This document shows positions 1 to 8,900 of a stretch of 64,000 bases of DNA, in pieces. The position numbers and the translations under genes are program-made. Numbering within the stretch: the first letter of the stretch is position 1; the number at the start of each line of letters is the position of its first letter. The DNA lies in assembly GCF_026626635.1 (NCBI RefSeq), contig NZ_JAPNKA010000001.1, positions 6,572,001-6,636,000 on the forward strand, written 5' to 3'. Below the pieces are notes generated by a model. That model worked only from the letters and a program-made list of their open reading frames with translations. It had not been told where the DNA came from and made no database searches. Origin of the DNA: Archangium lansingense. Its GTDB lineage: Bacteria; Myxococcota; Myxococcia; Myxococcales; Myxococcaceae.

Positions 1-71
1 CTGCCGACGGTGCCCCGGGCCCCGAGGACCAGGACGGTGCGCTGCGCGGTGTGGACGGATGGACCCTGCAT
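1..71 (-). CDS. NAD(P)-binding Rossmann protein, 5' fragment
   Basis: Only the first 23 codons are inside the window; the gene runs off the left edge. From the ATG at 71 the protein soon reaches a hydrophobic strand followed by GARGTVG, a glycine-rich GxxGxxG turn typical of Rossmann NAD(P)-binding folds such as NmrA-like or extended short-chain dehydrogenases. The subfamily cannot be told from this much sequence. The next gene on the same strand ends its upstream side about 180 bp away, so the two are probably separate transcription units. Confidence 0.6.
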   Translation of the reverse strand, partial: MQGPSVHTAQRTVLVLGARGTVG

Positions 72-153
72 GATTTCCCCCCGGGTGTGCGGGGCTCGTG
101 CCCCGGCGTAGATGGCGAGGGACATAGCCGCCGCGGGGCGGGGAGGTGCAATG

Positions 154-175
154 GCCCTCCGCGACAGGGGAGGGC
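154..175. terminator. Candidate hairpin downstream of the metalloprotease gene
   Basis: Perfect 7-bp stem (GCCCTCC at 154-160 with GGAGGGC at 169-175) and an 8-nt loop, about 77 bp beyond the stop of the minus-strand metalloprotease. No T-run follows on either strand, so it is only a weak terminator candidate. The rest of 72-251 shows nothing recognisable. Confidence 0.25.
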
Positions 176-251
176 GTATCGTCCTTTGGTCAGCGGAATG
201 CGCGCGCTGTGTTCACTTTGGAGAGTGGCTTCACGCGCGCAAGCAGCTCGC

Positions 252-1490
252 TCAGTACGGATAGAGCTCCGCCGCCGCCTGCGCGTCGCAGGACGTGAGG
301 GCGGCCGTACACTGGGTGGGGTCCGTGTACATGATCGAGTTGCAGTTGGAGTGGTGGTAGAAGCCGAGGGAGTGCCCGATCTCGTGGAGCGTGACGGTCT
401 TCGCGTAGTGCGCACCCGTGTAGTACGTGTTGTTCAGCTGGATGGTGCTTCGGGTCATGCAGCTGCCCGACCAGGAGTTCCCCGCGTACCCGTACCAGCC
501 GGTGTAGCCGTAGTAGGCCTCGTAAACCGTGACGTCGGAGGTGCCGCTGGAACGCCAGTGGAGATACAAGCTGTTGTTGATGCTCGTGTGCATCCACGCG
601 TTCATGGAGTCGCCGACCGGCCAACGCGTGCCCGTGTAGTCCGTGAAGGTGACGTTGGTGGGGTTACGGCACCACTTGTAGCCGAAGCGTGCAAGCCCGC
701 ACCAGCTCTGGGCGCTCACCGTGTCGGGGCCCGCTTTGAACAGGGGCTCCTCGCGCGTGTCGGGGCCCATGTACTGGACGGCCCGTGCGCGGGCCTCGAC
801 CCGGTCGAGCAGCGCGTCGACCGACTTGCCTTGAACGAGGCCGTCTTGCACCAGGACTCGACCCAGCGGTCCGCCGGTCACGGAGTAGACGCCCGTCATG
901 GAGCTCGCGGCCATGGGCTTGGTGCCCCCTTGCGGCGTGAGGAAGAGGACCGCCTGCTCGCCCACCTTCGGCAGCGGGTTGTCCTTCGGCGCGAGCGTGC
1001 ATCCGTCGGAGAGCAGGCCGCCGGGGAACATGACGTCCACGGTGGCCCCCTGCGCGATCACCCCGCCCGAGGCGGTCTTGAGCTCCAGCGAGGAGCGCGC
1101 GAGGTCGTTGATCCTCACGGTTGCGATGGTCACCGGAAGGTCGGTGTAGATGCCGCTGGCCTCTCCGGAGGGTTGCCCCTCCAGCTTGGACTGCGCGTAG
1201 GTGCGGATGACGTCGAAGCGCGTGGACTCCACCCGACCGCCGATGATCAACGCCGAGTGGTCGGTCAGGTCCTCGACCGAACCCTCGTGGCGGATCCAGT
1301 CCATCTCGAGCGTGTGCTCCATTCCTTCAGCGTGCGCGTGGGTGGGCCTCGGCGTCCCGGGCACCCATGCCGTCACGTGAGCGTCCTTCGAAGCGGGCTC
1401 GCTCGATTCATCCACTCCGCTGCTGGTGCATCCCACCATTCCCAACAGCGCCAAGGGCACGACCCAGGAACGCGTTTGTTTCCTCGTCAC
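252..1490 (-). CDS. Matrixin-like zinc metalloprotease lipoprotein
   Basis: Predicted secreted, lipid-anchored zinc endopeptidase of about 412 residues. The N-terminus has basic residues, a hydrophobic stretch and a lipobox ending GMVGC. The C-terminal domain contains HEIGHSLGFYHH, beginning near residue 369. This is the metzincin HExxHxxGxxH zinc site, followed shortly by SIMY, a plausible Met-turn. That makes it matrixin- or snapalysin-like. The roughly 200-residue middle region is not recognised; it may be a propeptide or a binding domain. I chose the GTG at 1490 because AAGGAG sits 6 nt upstream of it; the ATG two codons earlier abuts that site directly. Substrate unknown; extracellular protein degradation during predation is a reasonable guess. 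Confidence 0.8.
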   Translation of the reverse strand: MTRKQTRSWVVPLALLGMVGCTSSGVDESSEPASKDAHVTAWVPGTPRPTHAHAEGMEHTLEMDWIRHEGSVEDLTDHSALIIGGRVESTRFDVIRTYAQSKLEGQPSGEASGIYTDLPVTIATVRINDLARSSLELKTASGGVIAQGATVDVMFPGGLLSDGCTLAPKDNPLPKVGEQAVLFLTPQGGTKPMAASSMTGVYSVTGGPLGRVLVQDGLVQGKSVDALLDRVEARARAVQYMGPDTREEPLFKAGPDTVSAQSWCGLARFGYKWCRNPTNVTFTDYTGTRWPVGDSMNAWMHTSINNSLYLHWRSSGTSDVTVYEAYYGYTGWYGYAGNSWSGSCMTRSTIQLNNTYYTGAHYAKTVTLHEIGHSLGFYHHSNCNSIMYTDPTQCTAALTSCDAQAAAELYPY

Positions 1491-1628
1491 GATCATCTCC
1501 TTAGGTGAAACACGGACACTTCCCCGTAAGGACGGAGAAACGTGGCGCTCGTCCCACGAGAATCTGAAAAAAAGTGCCGGGGCTGCCACGGCGGAAAAAA
1601 GTGCTCGTGGCGGAGGCTGACGGGCCCA

Positions 1629-2510
1629 TCAGTCCGTCATGAGCACGCGCAGGCTGACGTCGAGCTGGCTGCCTACGAGGCGCAGCAGGCTGTCCAGCTC
1701 GTCGGGCGCCAGCCTCAGCCGTACCGTCAGCTCCTCGCGGGTGAGCGCCAGCAGCCGATCGCGAGCGCGGGCAATCCAGCGCGCCACGGTGGAGCGGGGC
1801 GCCTGGTAGGTGGCGCTCACCGCGTCCATGGACAGGCCATGCACGTGGTGCAGCCGCAGCAGGTTGCGCTCCCGGGCCTCCAGCCGGCCCAGCGCGGCGC
1901 GGAAGGCCGCGCGGAAGTCCTCCTGGTGCCGCTCGCGGATGAAGGCCAGCTCAGGGTCCGCGCCCAGCCGCTCCGCCAGCGCCACCGGGGCCTCCTCCAT
2001 GGGCCGCTCGCGTGGCGCGGCGCGTTGCAGATCGATGTGGAGCCGCAGCGCCACCGCCCGCACCCACTGCCCCAGCGGGCCGCGCCCGGAATAGGAGGCC
2101 AGCTTCGGCGGTGCCCCGTCCACCGGGACGAGCAGCCGCTGGCGCAGCATCTGCCGCAGCTCGTCCACGAAGGAGGGGTCCTCGCGCGGTAGCCACGTCC
2201 CCACCTGGGACAGCACGTGCGCGTCGAGCGCCTCGAGCGCCCGCGCCTCCCCCCGCACGCAGGCGAAGGCGAGGAAGACATCCTCCGCGCGCAGGCTGAC
2301 GAGCACCTCGCGGGCCTCGCCCGTGGAGGGCAACCGCTCCGCCACGTGGGCCAGGAAGGCCCCCGCGTCCATGCCCACCTCCGGCCACGCCTCGCGCGCC
2401 TGTCGCACCAGCCCCGCGAGTGTTTCCTCGAGGCCGGGAAGCGCCCGCAGCGCAGGGACGAGCGCGCGCGGCGCCCGCGACAGGAAGGACTCGGTGTGCT
2501 CGGACGTCAC
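1629..2510 (-). CDS. Myxococcales-type sigma-70 family (ECF-like) sigma factor
   Basis: About 293 residues. The C-terminal half has a region-4-like helix-turn-helix (RNLLRLHHVHGLSMDAV followed by RSTVARWIARARDRLL), and region-2-like sequence precedes it. It fits the Myxococcales-specific sigma-70 families that are commonly paired with Ser/Thr kinase genes. The start is the GTG at 2510, with GGAGG about 6 nt upstream; an upstream extension in the same frame is Arg/Pro-rich and looks non-coding. The kinase gene lies immediately upstream on the same strand with a 61-bp gap. I infer that the kinase, with its own zinc-finger-like N-terminus, controls this sigma factor. Regulon unknown. Confidence 0.8.
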   Translation of the reverse strand: MTSEHTESFLSRAPRALVPALRALPGLEETLAGLVRQAREAWPEVGMDAGAFLAHVAERLPSTGEAREVLVSLRAEDVFLAFACVRGEARALEALDAHVLSQVGTWLPREDPSFVDELRQMLRQRLLVPVDGAPPKLASYSGRGPLGQWVRAVALRLHIDLQRAAPRERPMEEAPVALAERLGADPELAFIRERHQEDFRAAFRAALGRLEARERNLLRLHHVHGLSMDAVSATYQAPRSTVARWIARARDRLLALTREELTVRLRLAPDELDSLLRLVGSQLDVSLRVLMTD

Positions 2511-2571
2511 GGACCACCTCCACCGGCAAGCCCGCCTAGACACGGGCGGGAATGAGACACAGCGCCCCGGC

Positions 2572-5500
2572 TCAGGAGGGGTCGTGGGCGGACAGCCAGG
2601 ACTGTACCTCGCGCGCGCGGGGCGCGTAGAAGGGCGCGCTGCGTGCGTAGGCTGCCTGGGCCTCTCGTGCCAGCGAGAGCGCCCGGGGCCGTTCTCCTTG
2701 CGACCGCCAGAGGACACGGGCGAGCGCGAAGCGTGCCCGGCCTATGTCGTGTGGGGGCAGCTCCACCCGAGTGGAGAGCGTCACCGCCCGCTCCAGCGGC
2801 TCACGGGCCTCGCGCAGCTGGCCGCCCTCCACCAGCGCCTCGCCCAGCATCCCGAGCGTCTGCGCCACCCGGGGGTGTTCCGTCCCCAGCGCCTGCTCGC
2901 GCAACTCCAGCGCCCGCCTCAGGTAGGCGAGCGCCGGGCGCACCCTGCCCAGGCGCAGCTCCACGTGCCCCAGGTTGTACAGCGCGCTGGCCACCTTCGG
3001 GTGGCCGGGGCCGAGCGTGGACTCCCACAGCGCGCGTGCCGCCTCGAAGTGGGCGCGCGCGTCTTCCAGGCGGCCCGCGTCCAACGCCACCGAGCCCAGG
3101 TTGTTGCGCGACAGGGCCACGTCCGGATGCCGGGGACCGAGCTGTGCCTCCTGGAGCGCGAGCGCCTCGCGGTAGGCCTCCTCTGCCCGCGGATGCTGTC
3201 CCAGGTCCAACCGTGCATTGCCCAGGCTCAGCAGCACATTGGCCATCCGCAGCCGCTCGCCGTCCCCGCCCTTGCGCAGACTGGCCAGGGCGCGCTCGTA
3301 GTGGGGCAGCGCCTGCGCAAGTTGGCCCTGCCGCGAGAGCGCATCGCCCAGGTTCACCCGAATCACACTGGTGCTGGAGTGCTCCGCCCCGAGGAGGCGC
3401 TCGGCCAGGTCGAGCGCCTCGCCGTAGCGTGCCACTGCCTCGGCCACCTTTCCCTGGAGCCGCAGCGCGGTGGCCACGTTGCTGAGGTGCCCCGCGCGCA
3501 GCGGGTGCTCCCGGCCGTACACCGCCTCCGTCAGCGCCAGGGCACGCGCATACTGCTGCTCCGCCTCGGCGTAGCGCCCCATCGCGTTGAGGGCCATGCC
3601 CATGACCGTCAGGACCTCGGTGAGCGCCACGTCCTGGGGCCCGCGCGCCCGCTCCAGCAGGGCCAGGGCCTCACGGGCGTCCGTGAGTGAGCGCGCGTAC
3701 TCGCCCTGCCGGTAACCGAGGGTGCTGCGGACACGGTGCAGCTCCGCGGCCACCTCCAGGGAGGCTTCAGGCCCCAGGCGTTCCAGGGCCGCCTCCGCCA
3801 TGCGTGCCGTGCGCTGGGCCTCCTTCACCAGGCCCATGCCCTCGACTTCCGTATAAAGGAGGCGGTTCCACGCTTGCGCGGCCGCCTCATCGTCGTGCCC
3901 GGCCTCCGCGACGCGCACCGCCTCCTCCAGCACCTCGCGCGCCGCCGCGAAGCCGCCTGCGGTGCCCCGCAACTCGCCCTGCAGGAGCAGGGCCCGCGCC
4001 AGCGTGGGCCGGTGCCCCAACCTTCGCAGTGCCGCCACCACCTCTTCCAGCCGGGGTAGCACGCGCGCATGGAACCCGGCCGCGCCCTGCACGCGCAGCC
4101 CGTCCAACTCCCGGCGAAGCGCCGCCAGCTCCCACCGGGCCTCCAGGGCTTCCGGCAGCGGGTCCACGCGGGCGAGCGCGTCCCGGTCCGCGCACGCGGC
4201 CAGGGAGGGGAGCTGCCGCGCGGCTTCGGGCGCCCGAGGGAGCGCCTCCCGATCGTCCCCCTCCAGCAGCTCCACCAGGACGTGCAACGCCTCTCGCCGG
4301 CCATCCAAGCACGCGGCGCGCAGGTCCATCAGCCGCTCGGACTGCGCCTGCCGCATGCGCGTGTCCTCGCAGGACTGCTGCTCCTGGGCCACCAGCGCCT
4401 GGGCATAGGCGTCCAGTGCCCGCGCGGTGGATTCGAAAGCGTCTCCCGGCACTGGCGGCACTGCCTGCCGGAAGCGCTGCTCCAGTCGGGCCCGGCGCGT
4501 CGCGTCCCAGGTGCCCTCCAACCGGGCCTCGAAGCCGGTGCACACCTGCGTGGCGTCACTCCATGCCAGGCCGAAGCCCACCGCGGCGCTGGCCGTCACG
4601 CCCGTAGCCAGTGCTGCCGCCCAACGCCAGCGGCGCGTGCGTGAGCCGGACTCGAGCCGGACGAGCAGCGCGTCCAGGGAAGGGTGGCGCTTGTCCGGCT
4701 CGGCGGCCAGGCCCCGCAGCACGGCGTCGCGCACAGCGCCCGGCACGCGAGAGCCGCGAGGCGGCGGCGTCACCCGTCCCTCGCGCAGGGCCCGGACGCG
4801 CTCCTCCACAGTGCCACCCGCGAAGGGCCGCTGGTCGAAGAGTGCCTCGTACAGCGCGACGCAGAAGCTGAACTGGTCGCTGCGCGCATCTGCACGCAGG
4901 CCCCGCCACTGCTCCGGGGACATGTACGCGGGCGTGCCCAGCCGGACGCCGGTGAGGGTGTCGCCTTCTGGCGACGGGGTCTGCCGGGTGGGGCGCTCCC
5001 TGGCCCATGGCTTTGGAGGGGGCAGGGGAGGGAGCATCGCACGCGCGAGGCCGAAGTCGGTGACGCGCACCTGGCCGTCGTCCCCCAGCAGCACGTTGTC
5101 TGGCTTGAAGTCGCGGTGCACCAGCCCCACCGTGTGCGCGGCGGCAAGCCCCTGGCCCGCCTGGAGGAAGCGCGAGAGCACCTCGCGCCACGGCCGCGGT
5201 GCCTCCGCCAGCCAGCGGCGCAGCGTCCGTCCCCGCACCAACTCCATGGCGAGGAAGACGGTGTCGCCGTCCAGGCCCACGTCATGCACGATGACGACGT
5301 TCGGGTGGGACAGCCGGGCCAGCGCCTGGGCCTCGCGCACCAGCCGCCCGCGCGCCTCCGCGTCCGCCACCGCCCCGGGCTTGAGCAGCTTGAGCGCCAC
5401 CTCCCGGTCCAGGTCCGGATCATACGCGGCGAAGACGACTCCCATGCCCCCCTCGCCCACGCGGCGCAGTAGCACGTAGCGCCCCACGCGCGCCCCAGGC

Positions 5501-5700
5501 TCCGGCGTACAGCCCGGCCCGAGCGGTGCCATGGGCTCCTGGTTCTCCTCGGACAGACCCTCCTCCCCCCTGAGTCCCGCCACCACCGCGCAGCATGCCG
5601 CGCACCCATCCAGGTGGGCCTCCAGCCGGACCACGGCGTCCGCGGACAGGCGCCCCTGCTCCCATTCCAGCAGCTCGTTCTCGTCAGGGCACGGCGTCAT
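2572..5700 (-). CDS. Transmembrane Ser/Thr protein kinase with TPR sensor domain
   Basis: About 1042 residues. Order: a short N-terminal Cys/His segment (HLDGCAACC, residues about 27-35) like anti-sigma zinc-finger modules; a Hanks-type kinase domain (about 75-335) with GEGGMG, VALK, the HRD loop VHRDFKPDN, DFG and the APE-like MSPEQW; one transmembrane helix near 355-380; then roughly 600 residues of helical repeats. The C-terminal part is clear tetratricopeptide repeats (repeated NLG..L...G..A.A...). Kinase outside-in topology is expected, with TPRs on the far side of the membrane or acting as a docking scaffold. Start taken at the ATG at 5700; the frame extends further but loses sensible composition. 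It precedes the sigma-factor gene on the same strand, a pairing seen repeatedly in myxobacteria. Confidence 0.85.
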   Translation of the reverse strand: MTPCPDENELLEWEQGRLSADAVVRLEAHLDGCAACCAVVAGLRGEEGLSEENQEPMAPLGPGCTPEPGARVGRYVLLRRVGEGGMGVVFAAYDPDLDREVALKLLKPGAVADAEARGRLVREAQALARLSHPNVVIVHDVGLDGDTVFLAMELVRGRTLRRWLAEAPRPWREVLSRFLQAGQGLAAAHTVGLVHRDFKPDNVLLGDDGQVRVTDFGLARAMLPPLPPPKPWARERPTRQTPSPEGDTLTGVRLGTPAYMSPEQWRGLRADARSDQFSFCVALYEALFDQRPFAGGTVEERVRALREGRVTPPPRGSRVPGAVRDAVLRGLAAEPDKRHPSLDALLVRLESGSRTRRWRWAAALATGVTASAAVGFGLAWSDATQVCTGFEARLEGTWDATRRARLEQRFRQAVPPVPGDAFESTARALDAYAQALVAQEQQSCEDTRMRQAQSERLMDLRAACLDGRREALHVLVELLEGDDREALPRAPEAARQLPSLAACADRDALARVDPLPEALEARWELAALRRELDGLRVQGAAGFHARVLPRLEEVVAALRRLGHRPTLARALLLQGELRGTAGGFAAAREVLEEAVRVAEAGHDDEAAAQAWNRLLYTEVEGMGLVKEAQRTARMAEAALERLGPEASLEVAAELHRVRSTLGYRQGEYARSLTDAREALALLERARGPQDVALTEVLTVMGMALNAMGRYAEAEQQYARALALTEAVYGREHPLRAGHLSNVATALRLQGKVAEAVARYGEALDLAERLLGAEHSSTSVIRVNLGDALSRQGQLAQALPHYERALASLRKGGDGERLRMANVLLSLGNARLDLGQHPRAEEAYREALALQEAQLGPRHPDVALSRNNLGSVALDAGRLEDARAHFEAARALWESTLGPGHPKVASALYNLGHVELRLGRVRPALAYLRRALELREQALGTEHPRVAQTLGMLGEALVEGGQLREAREPLERAVTLSTRVELPPHDIGRARFALARVLWRSQGERPRALSLAREAQAAYARSAPFYAPRAREVQSWLSAHDPS

Positions 5701-5924
5701 GGGAATAAGCGCAAGATCGTATAAGCCGGTAATATACACTTCACCGGGAAGACCCTGCTGAAGTGAGGACGGGCACGTCGGACGCAGTCGACGCCGCGCC
5801 CGGGCTCGGGCTCGTGGTACCCACGGGTATCGCGAGCAGGTCCGCATTGGAGGCATCGACCAATGGGTCTCGGTCCGCAGCCGCGATCTACGCGTAAGTC
5901 GCGAACGAGCTGCTGAGGTGAGCC

Positions 5925-6614
5925 TCAGCGCCAGCCGAGAACTGCCTTGAGCAGCGGCAGGCGCACCACGGTACCCGGCAGTCGCAGGGGGTGCAGTTCC
6001 ATCCTCAGCCCCGCCTCCGCGAAGAGTGCCTCCACCTCCGTGCGTGCCAGCGCGTGAACGGGCACTCCGAGTGCGCGCCGCAGCATCGCCAGCCGCAATG
6101 CGTCCGTGCCACGCTCCAGCATCGTGGGTTTCACGTCCTCGTGGATCCAGTCCCGGGTCGTCACGGCGCCACCGGGGGCGAGTACACGTGCCCAATCCCG
6201 CACCACTGCGGACCGGTCCCCGGGAGGGATGAGTTGCAGCAGGAAGTCCGTTTCCACCAGGGCGAAGGAGGCGTCGGGCAGCGGCAACTGGCGCGCGTCC
6301 GCCAGGAGGAAGCTCACGCGCTCGTCTTCACGCACCACCGCGCGCGAGCGCTCCAGGGCCTCCTCGGCGATGTCCAGGACATACACTTCGGGTCGCAGGC
6401 CGTGCTTCGCCAGTGTGTCCAGGAAGGTCCGCGTCGTCCGCGCCGAGCCGGTGCCACATAGCAGCACCTTCGCGCCGGGGGCATGCAGGGGAGCCGTCGG
6501 CTCGGTGAGTACCCGGGCGAGGGCCCAGGCGTAGCAGCGCCGCAGGTAACCCGAGTGCCAGGATTGGGATGCCCAGAAGGCCGTGCGCGAGTGATAGGAG
6601 TCAGGAGCGTGCAT
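5925..6614 (-). CDS. Class I SAM-dependent methyltransferase
   Basis: About 229 residues. It contains a motif I glycine loop (VLLCGTGSAR, near residue 50), an acidic end of strand 2 (VYVLDIAEEALERSR), a D-A motif II region (FLLADARQLPLPDASF) and the post-motif LAPGG. These are typical of class I methyltransferases of the Methyltransf_11/25 type. Substrate cannot be predicted. I used the ATG at 6614, because an upstream start at 6704 would overlap the divergent Rieske gene. The divergent Rieske oxygenase begins about 80 bp away, so the two may share a regulatory region and a small-molecule pathway; that link is inference. Confidence 0.75.
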   Translation of the reverse strand: MHAPDSYHSRTAFWASQSWHSGYLRRCYAWALARVLTEPTAPLHAPGAKVLLCGTGSARTTRTFLDTLAKHGLRPEVYVLDIAEEALERSRAVVREDERVSFLLADARQLPLPDASFALVETDFLLQLIPPGDRSAVVRDWARVLAPGGAVTTRDWIHEDVKPTMLERGTDALRLAMLRRALGVPVHALARTEVEALFAEAGLRMELHPLRLPGTVVRLPLLKAVLGWR

Positions 6615-6694
6615 TGAGGGAGTCGCGAATGCGGCGATGGACGCCCGAGCCACTGTAGTGCACACCCGGCTCACGTCATGAGAGGAGCTTGAGG

Positions 6695-7711
6695 TTGGTT
6701 TCAACGGGGTTGGAGTCGCACTGGTACCCGCTCGCCTGGAGTCGAGAGCTGGGCCGGCGCCCGTTGGGGGTGAGCCTGCTCGGCAGGCGGCTCGTCCTCT
6801 TCCGGGGCCAGGAGGGAAGGGTGGCGGCGCTGGAGGATTTCTGTCCCCACCGGGGAGTGTCGCTGTCGCTCGGCACGGTGCGCGCGGGGAACATCGCCTG
6901 TGCCTATCACGGCTGGCGCTTCGCCTCCGATGGGGCCTGCGTCCATGTGCCGAGCGCCACCGCTTCCACGCCGCCCGCTCGTTGCCGTGTCCCCTCCTTC
7001 GCCGCCGTGGAGCAGGAGGGCATGGTGTGGGTCCGTCTGTCCGAGCAGGGCGACGCCGCCCCGCCTCGCTGGGCGTGCTGGGGCGAGCGGGGCTACGCCT
7101 TCACGGAGTTGGTGACGGAGGTGGAGTGCCCGCTGACGTGGGTCGTCCAGAACTTCGTCGACTGCGCGCACACGGGCATCCTCCATGGAGGGCTCTTCCG
7201 GGGTGAGCCCTCGCGTGACATCGAGGCGCACGTCGAGCAGCGGCCGGAGGGTGTCCACGTGGAGACTCAGGGCGAGACGACGCCCGAGTCGCTCGTGGCC
7301 CGGTTGCTCTCGCGAGGCAAAGGCTCCATCCGCCACACGGACACCTACCGGGCCCCGCACACCGTGGAGGTGAACTACTGGTGGGGCGAGCAACACCTCG
7401 TCACCACTTCGGTGTGCACGCCGCTCACCGAGCGGAGGACCCGCATCTACACGCGCCTGGGTGTGCGCTTCGGTCTCCTCAACCGCGTGGTGCTGGCGGC
7501 GATGCGGCCCCTCACCGCGCGCATCCTCGCGCAGGACGTGCGCATCCTCGAGGACCAGGCGCGCCAGCTCGAGCGCTACCCGGACCGTCCGCTTGCCTCC
7601 ACGCCCGCGGATCTCCCTTGTCTCTGGGTGCACGACGTCCACCGGCAGTTCTCCGGCGAGCGCTCGCCCCAGCCCGTGGAGCGGCGGCGGCGCGTGGCCT
7701 ACCGGTTGTAG
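6695..7711 (+). CDS. Rieske non-heme iron oxygenase, alpha-subunit type
   Basis: About 338 residues. The Rieske [2Fe-2S] site is visible as CPHRG (C50, H52) and CAYHGW (C69, H72). The mononuclear iron site follows as NFVDCAHTGILH (N153, D156, H159, H164). The size and single-subunit layout match the PaO/VanA/cholesterol-desaturase-like group of Rieske monooxygenases, which work with a separate reductase; none is encoded nearby. The start is probably the TTG at 6695, 7 nt after AGGAG; a TTG at 6689 is also possible but sits only 1 nt from that ribosome-binding site. Divergent from a methyltransferase and convergent with a GNAT gene. Substrate unknown. Confidence 0.85.
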   Translation: MVSTGLESHWYPLAWSRELGRRPLGVSLLGRRLVLFRGQEGRVAALEDFCPHRGVSLSLGTVRAGNIACAYHGWRFASDGACVHVPSATASTPPARCRVPSFAAVEQEGMVWVRLSEQGDAAPPRWACWGERGYAFTELVTEVECPLTWVVQNFVDCAHTGILHGGLFRGEPSRDIEAHVEQRPEGVHVETQGETTPESLVARLLSRGKGSIRHTDTYRAPHTVEVNYWWGEQHLVTTSVCTPLTERRTRIYTRLGVRFGLLNRVVLAAMRPLTARILAQDVRILEDQARQLERYPDRPLASTPADLPCLWVHDVHRQFSGERSPQPVERRRRVAYRL

Positions 7712-7721
7712 CCACCGCGTC

Positions 7722-8801
7722 TCAGAGGAAGGCGAGGTCGACGTGCACCGGCACCTCGGGAGGGCAGGTGGGCACGGGGGGGTCGCCGATGGCCATGGTG
7801 AGGACGTGGGTGCGCATCCGATTGGCGGGGCCGTGCACGTGCGGGGAGCCCCGGGCCTCCAGTCCATCCTCGATGACGTTGACGATGTGGCCCCCCATCC
7901 GGTGCGCCTCGTGGAGCAGTTGCCGCAGCGCGGGCGCATCGAGCCGCTCGCGCACGGCGAAGGCCAGCTCTACCGTCTCGATGCACTCGCCCGCGCGCGG
8001 GAAGGGGTGGGCCCGGGTGAGGGGCCGCAACAGATTCCAGGTGGCGGCCAGGGCTCGCAGGGCGGGTGGGGTGGAGAGCAGCCGGAGCTGGCGGGCACGG
8101 GTGGGATTCCAGAGCGCGGTGACGAAGAGCCCGTCGGCGCGGCGGCGGAAGAAGCGCAGCTCGGGGTAGGTGGCACGCACGGTGGCCATGGCGCCCGGTG
8201 GGGGAGCGGGCGCGAGGAAGCGGTGGCTCCATTCCCGGGGCAGGGCCTCCAGCTCGGCGTCGGTGGGGAGCCACTCCTCGAGCACGGGCCGTGAGGGGGC
8301 GGAGGGGAGCGCCAGGAGCAGGCGGCTGGCCGTGACGAAGGTGCGCTGGATGGTCGTGCGCTGCCCGTGCTTGCCCGCCGTCATGACGGCCAGCGACTTG
8401 TCGTTGCCCTGGTTGATGAGGCCCCACCCCTGGTGCACGCCGCGCGAAGCACAGTGCTCGCGCACGGTGTCGAACAGGGCCCGCACCACGCCGGTGCCCC
8501 GTGCGTCGGTGGCCACGCGCAGGTCTCCGCCGTAGAAGAGCTCGGCGGGTTGGAGCCGTCCTTCCACGTATGCCATGCGCCGATCGATGCGCGCATGGGC
8601 GAAGCCCACCAGCCGCTCGCCGCGCCAGGCGAGCACATCGAAGCCGCTCCCGCCCAGGCTGAGGTACGCGAGCGCGCGCTGAGCGCTGCGCTGGATGATG
8701 AGGGGCACGCCGCCCATGGCCGTCTCCGCCTGGAGTTGACGCACCTGGGCCCAGTGGGTTTCCTCGGAGTCGACGATCTGGATGCGGAGGGGGGATGTCA
8801 C
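7722..8801 (-). CDS. GNAT-family N-acetyltransferase
   Basis: About 359 residues, GTG start at 8801 with a strong AAGGAGG upstream. Residues about 60-140 hold the acetyl-CoA-binding motif region of GNATs (LRVATDARGTGVVRALF, a variant of the Q/RxxGxG/A loop). The C-terminal 200 residues form an additional domain, as in bidomain GNATs; here it has no assigned function. A much longer open frame on the same strand continues upstream through glnD, but it is antisense shadow. Convergent with the Rieske gene (10-bp gap) and divergent from glnD (about 100 bp). Acceptor substrate unknown. Confidence 0.75.
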   Translation of the reverse strand: MTSPLRIQIVDSEETHWAQVRQLQAETAMGGVPLIIQRSAQRALAYLSLGGSGFDVLAWRGERLVGFAHARIDRRMAYVEGRLQPAELFYGGDLRVATDARGTGVVRALFDTVREHCASRGVHQGWGLINQGNDKSLAVMTAGKHGQRTTIQRTFVTASRLLLALPSAPSRPVLEEWLPTDAELEALPREWSHRFLAPAPPPGAMATVRATYPELRFFRRRADGLFVTALWNPTRARQLRLLSTPPALRALAATWNLLRPLTRAHPFPRAGECIETVELAFAVRERLDAPALRQLLHEAHRMGGHIVNVIEDGLEARGSPHVHGPANRMRTHVLTMAIGDPPVPTCPPEVPVHVDLAFL

Positions 8802-8900
8802 GGCGGCGGCCTCCTTATGTTCCGGTGAAAGTGCGGTCAAGCGCACAGGGGGGTGGATGCGGCCGGACTTCCCGTGGCCCCAAGGATTAGAACCCTGGCC

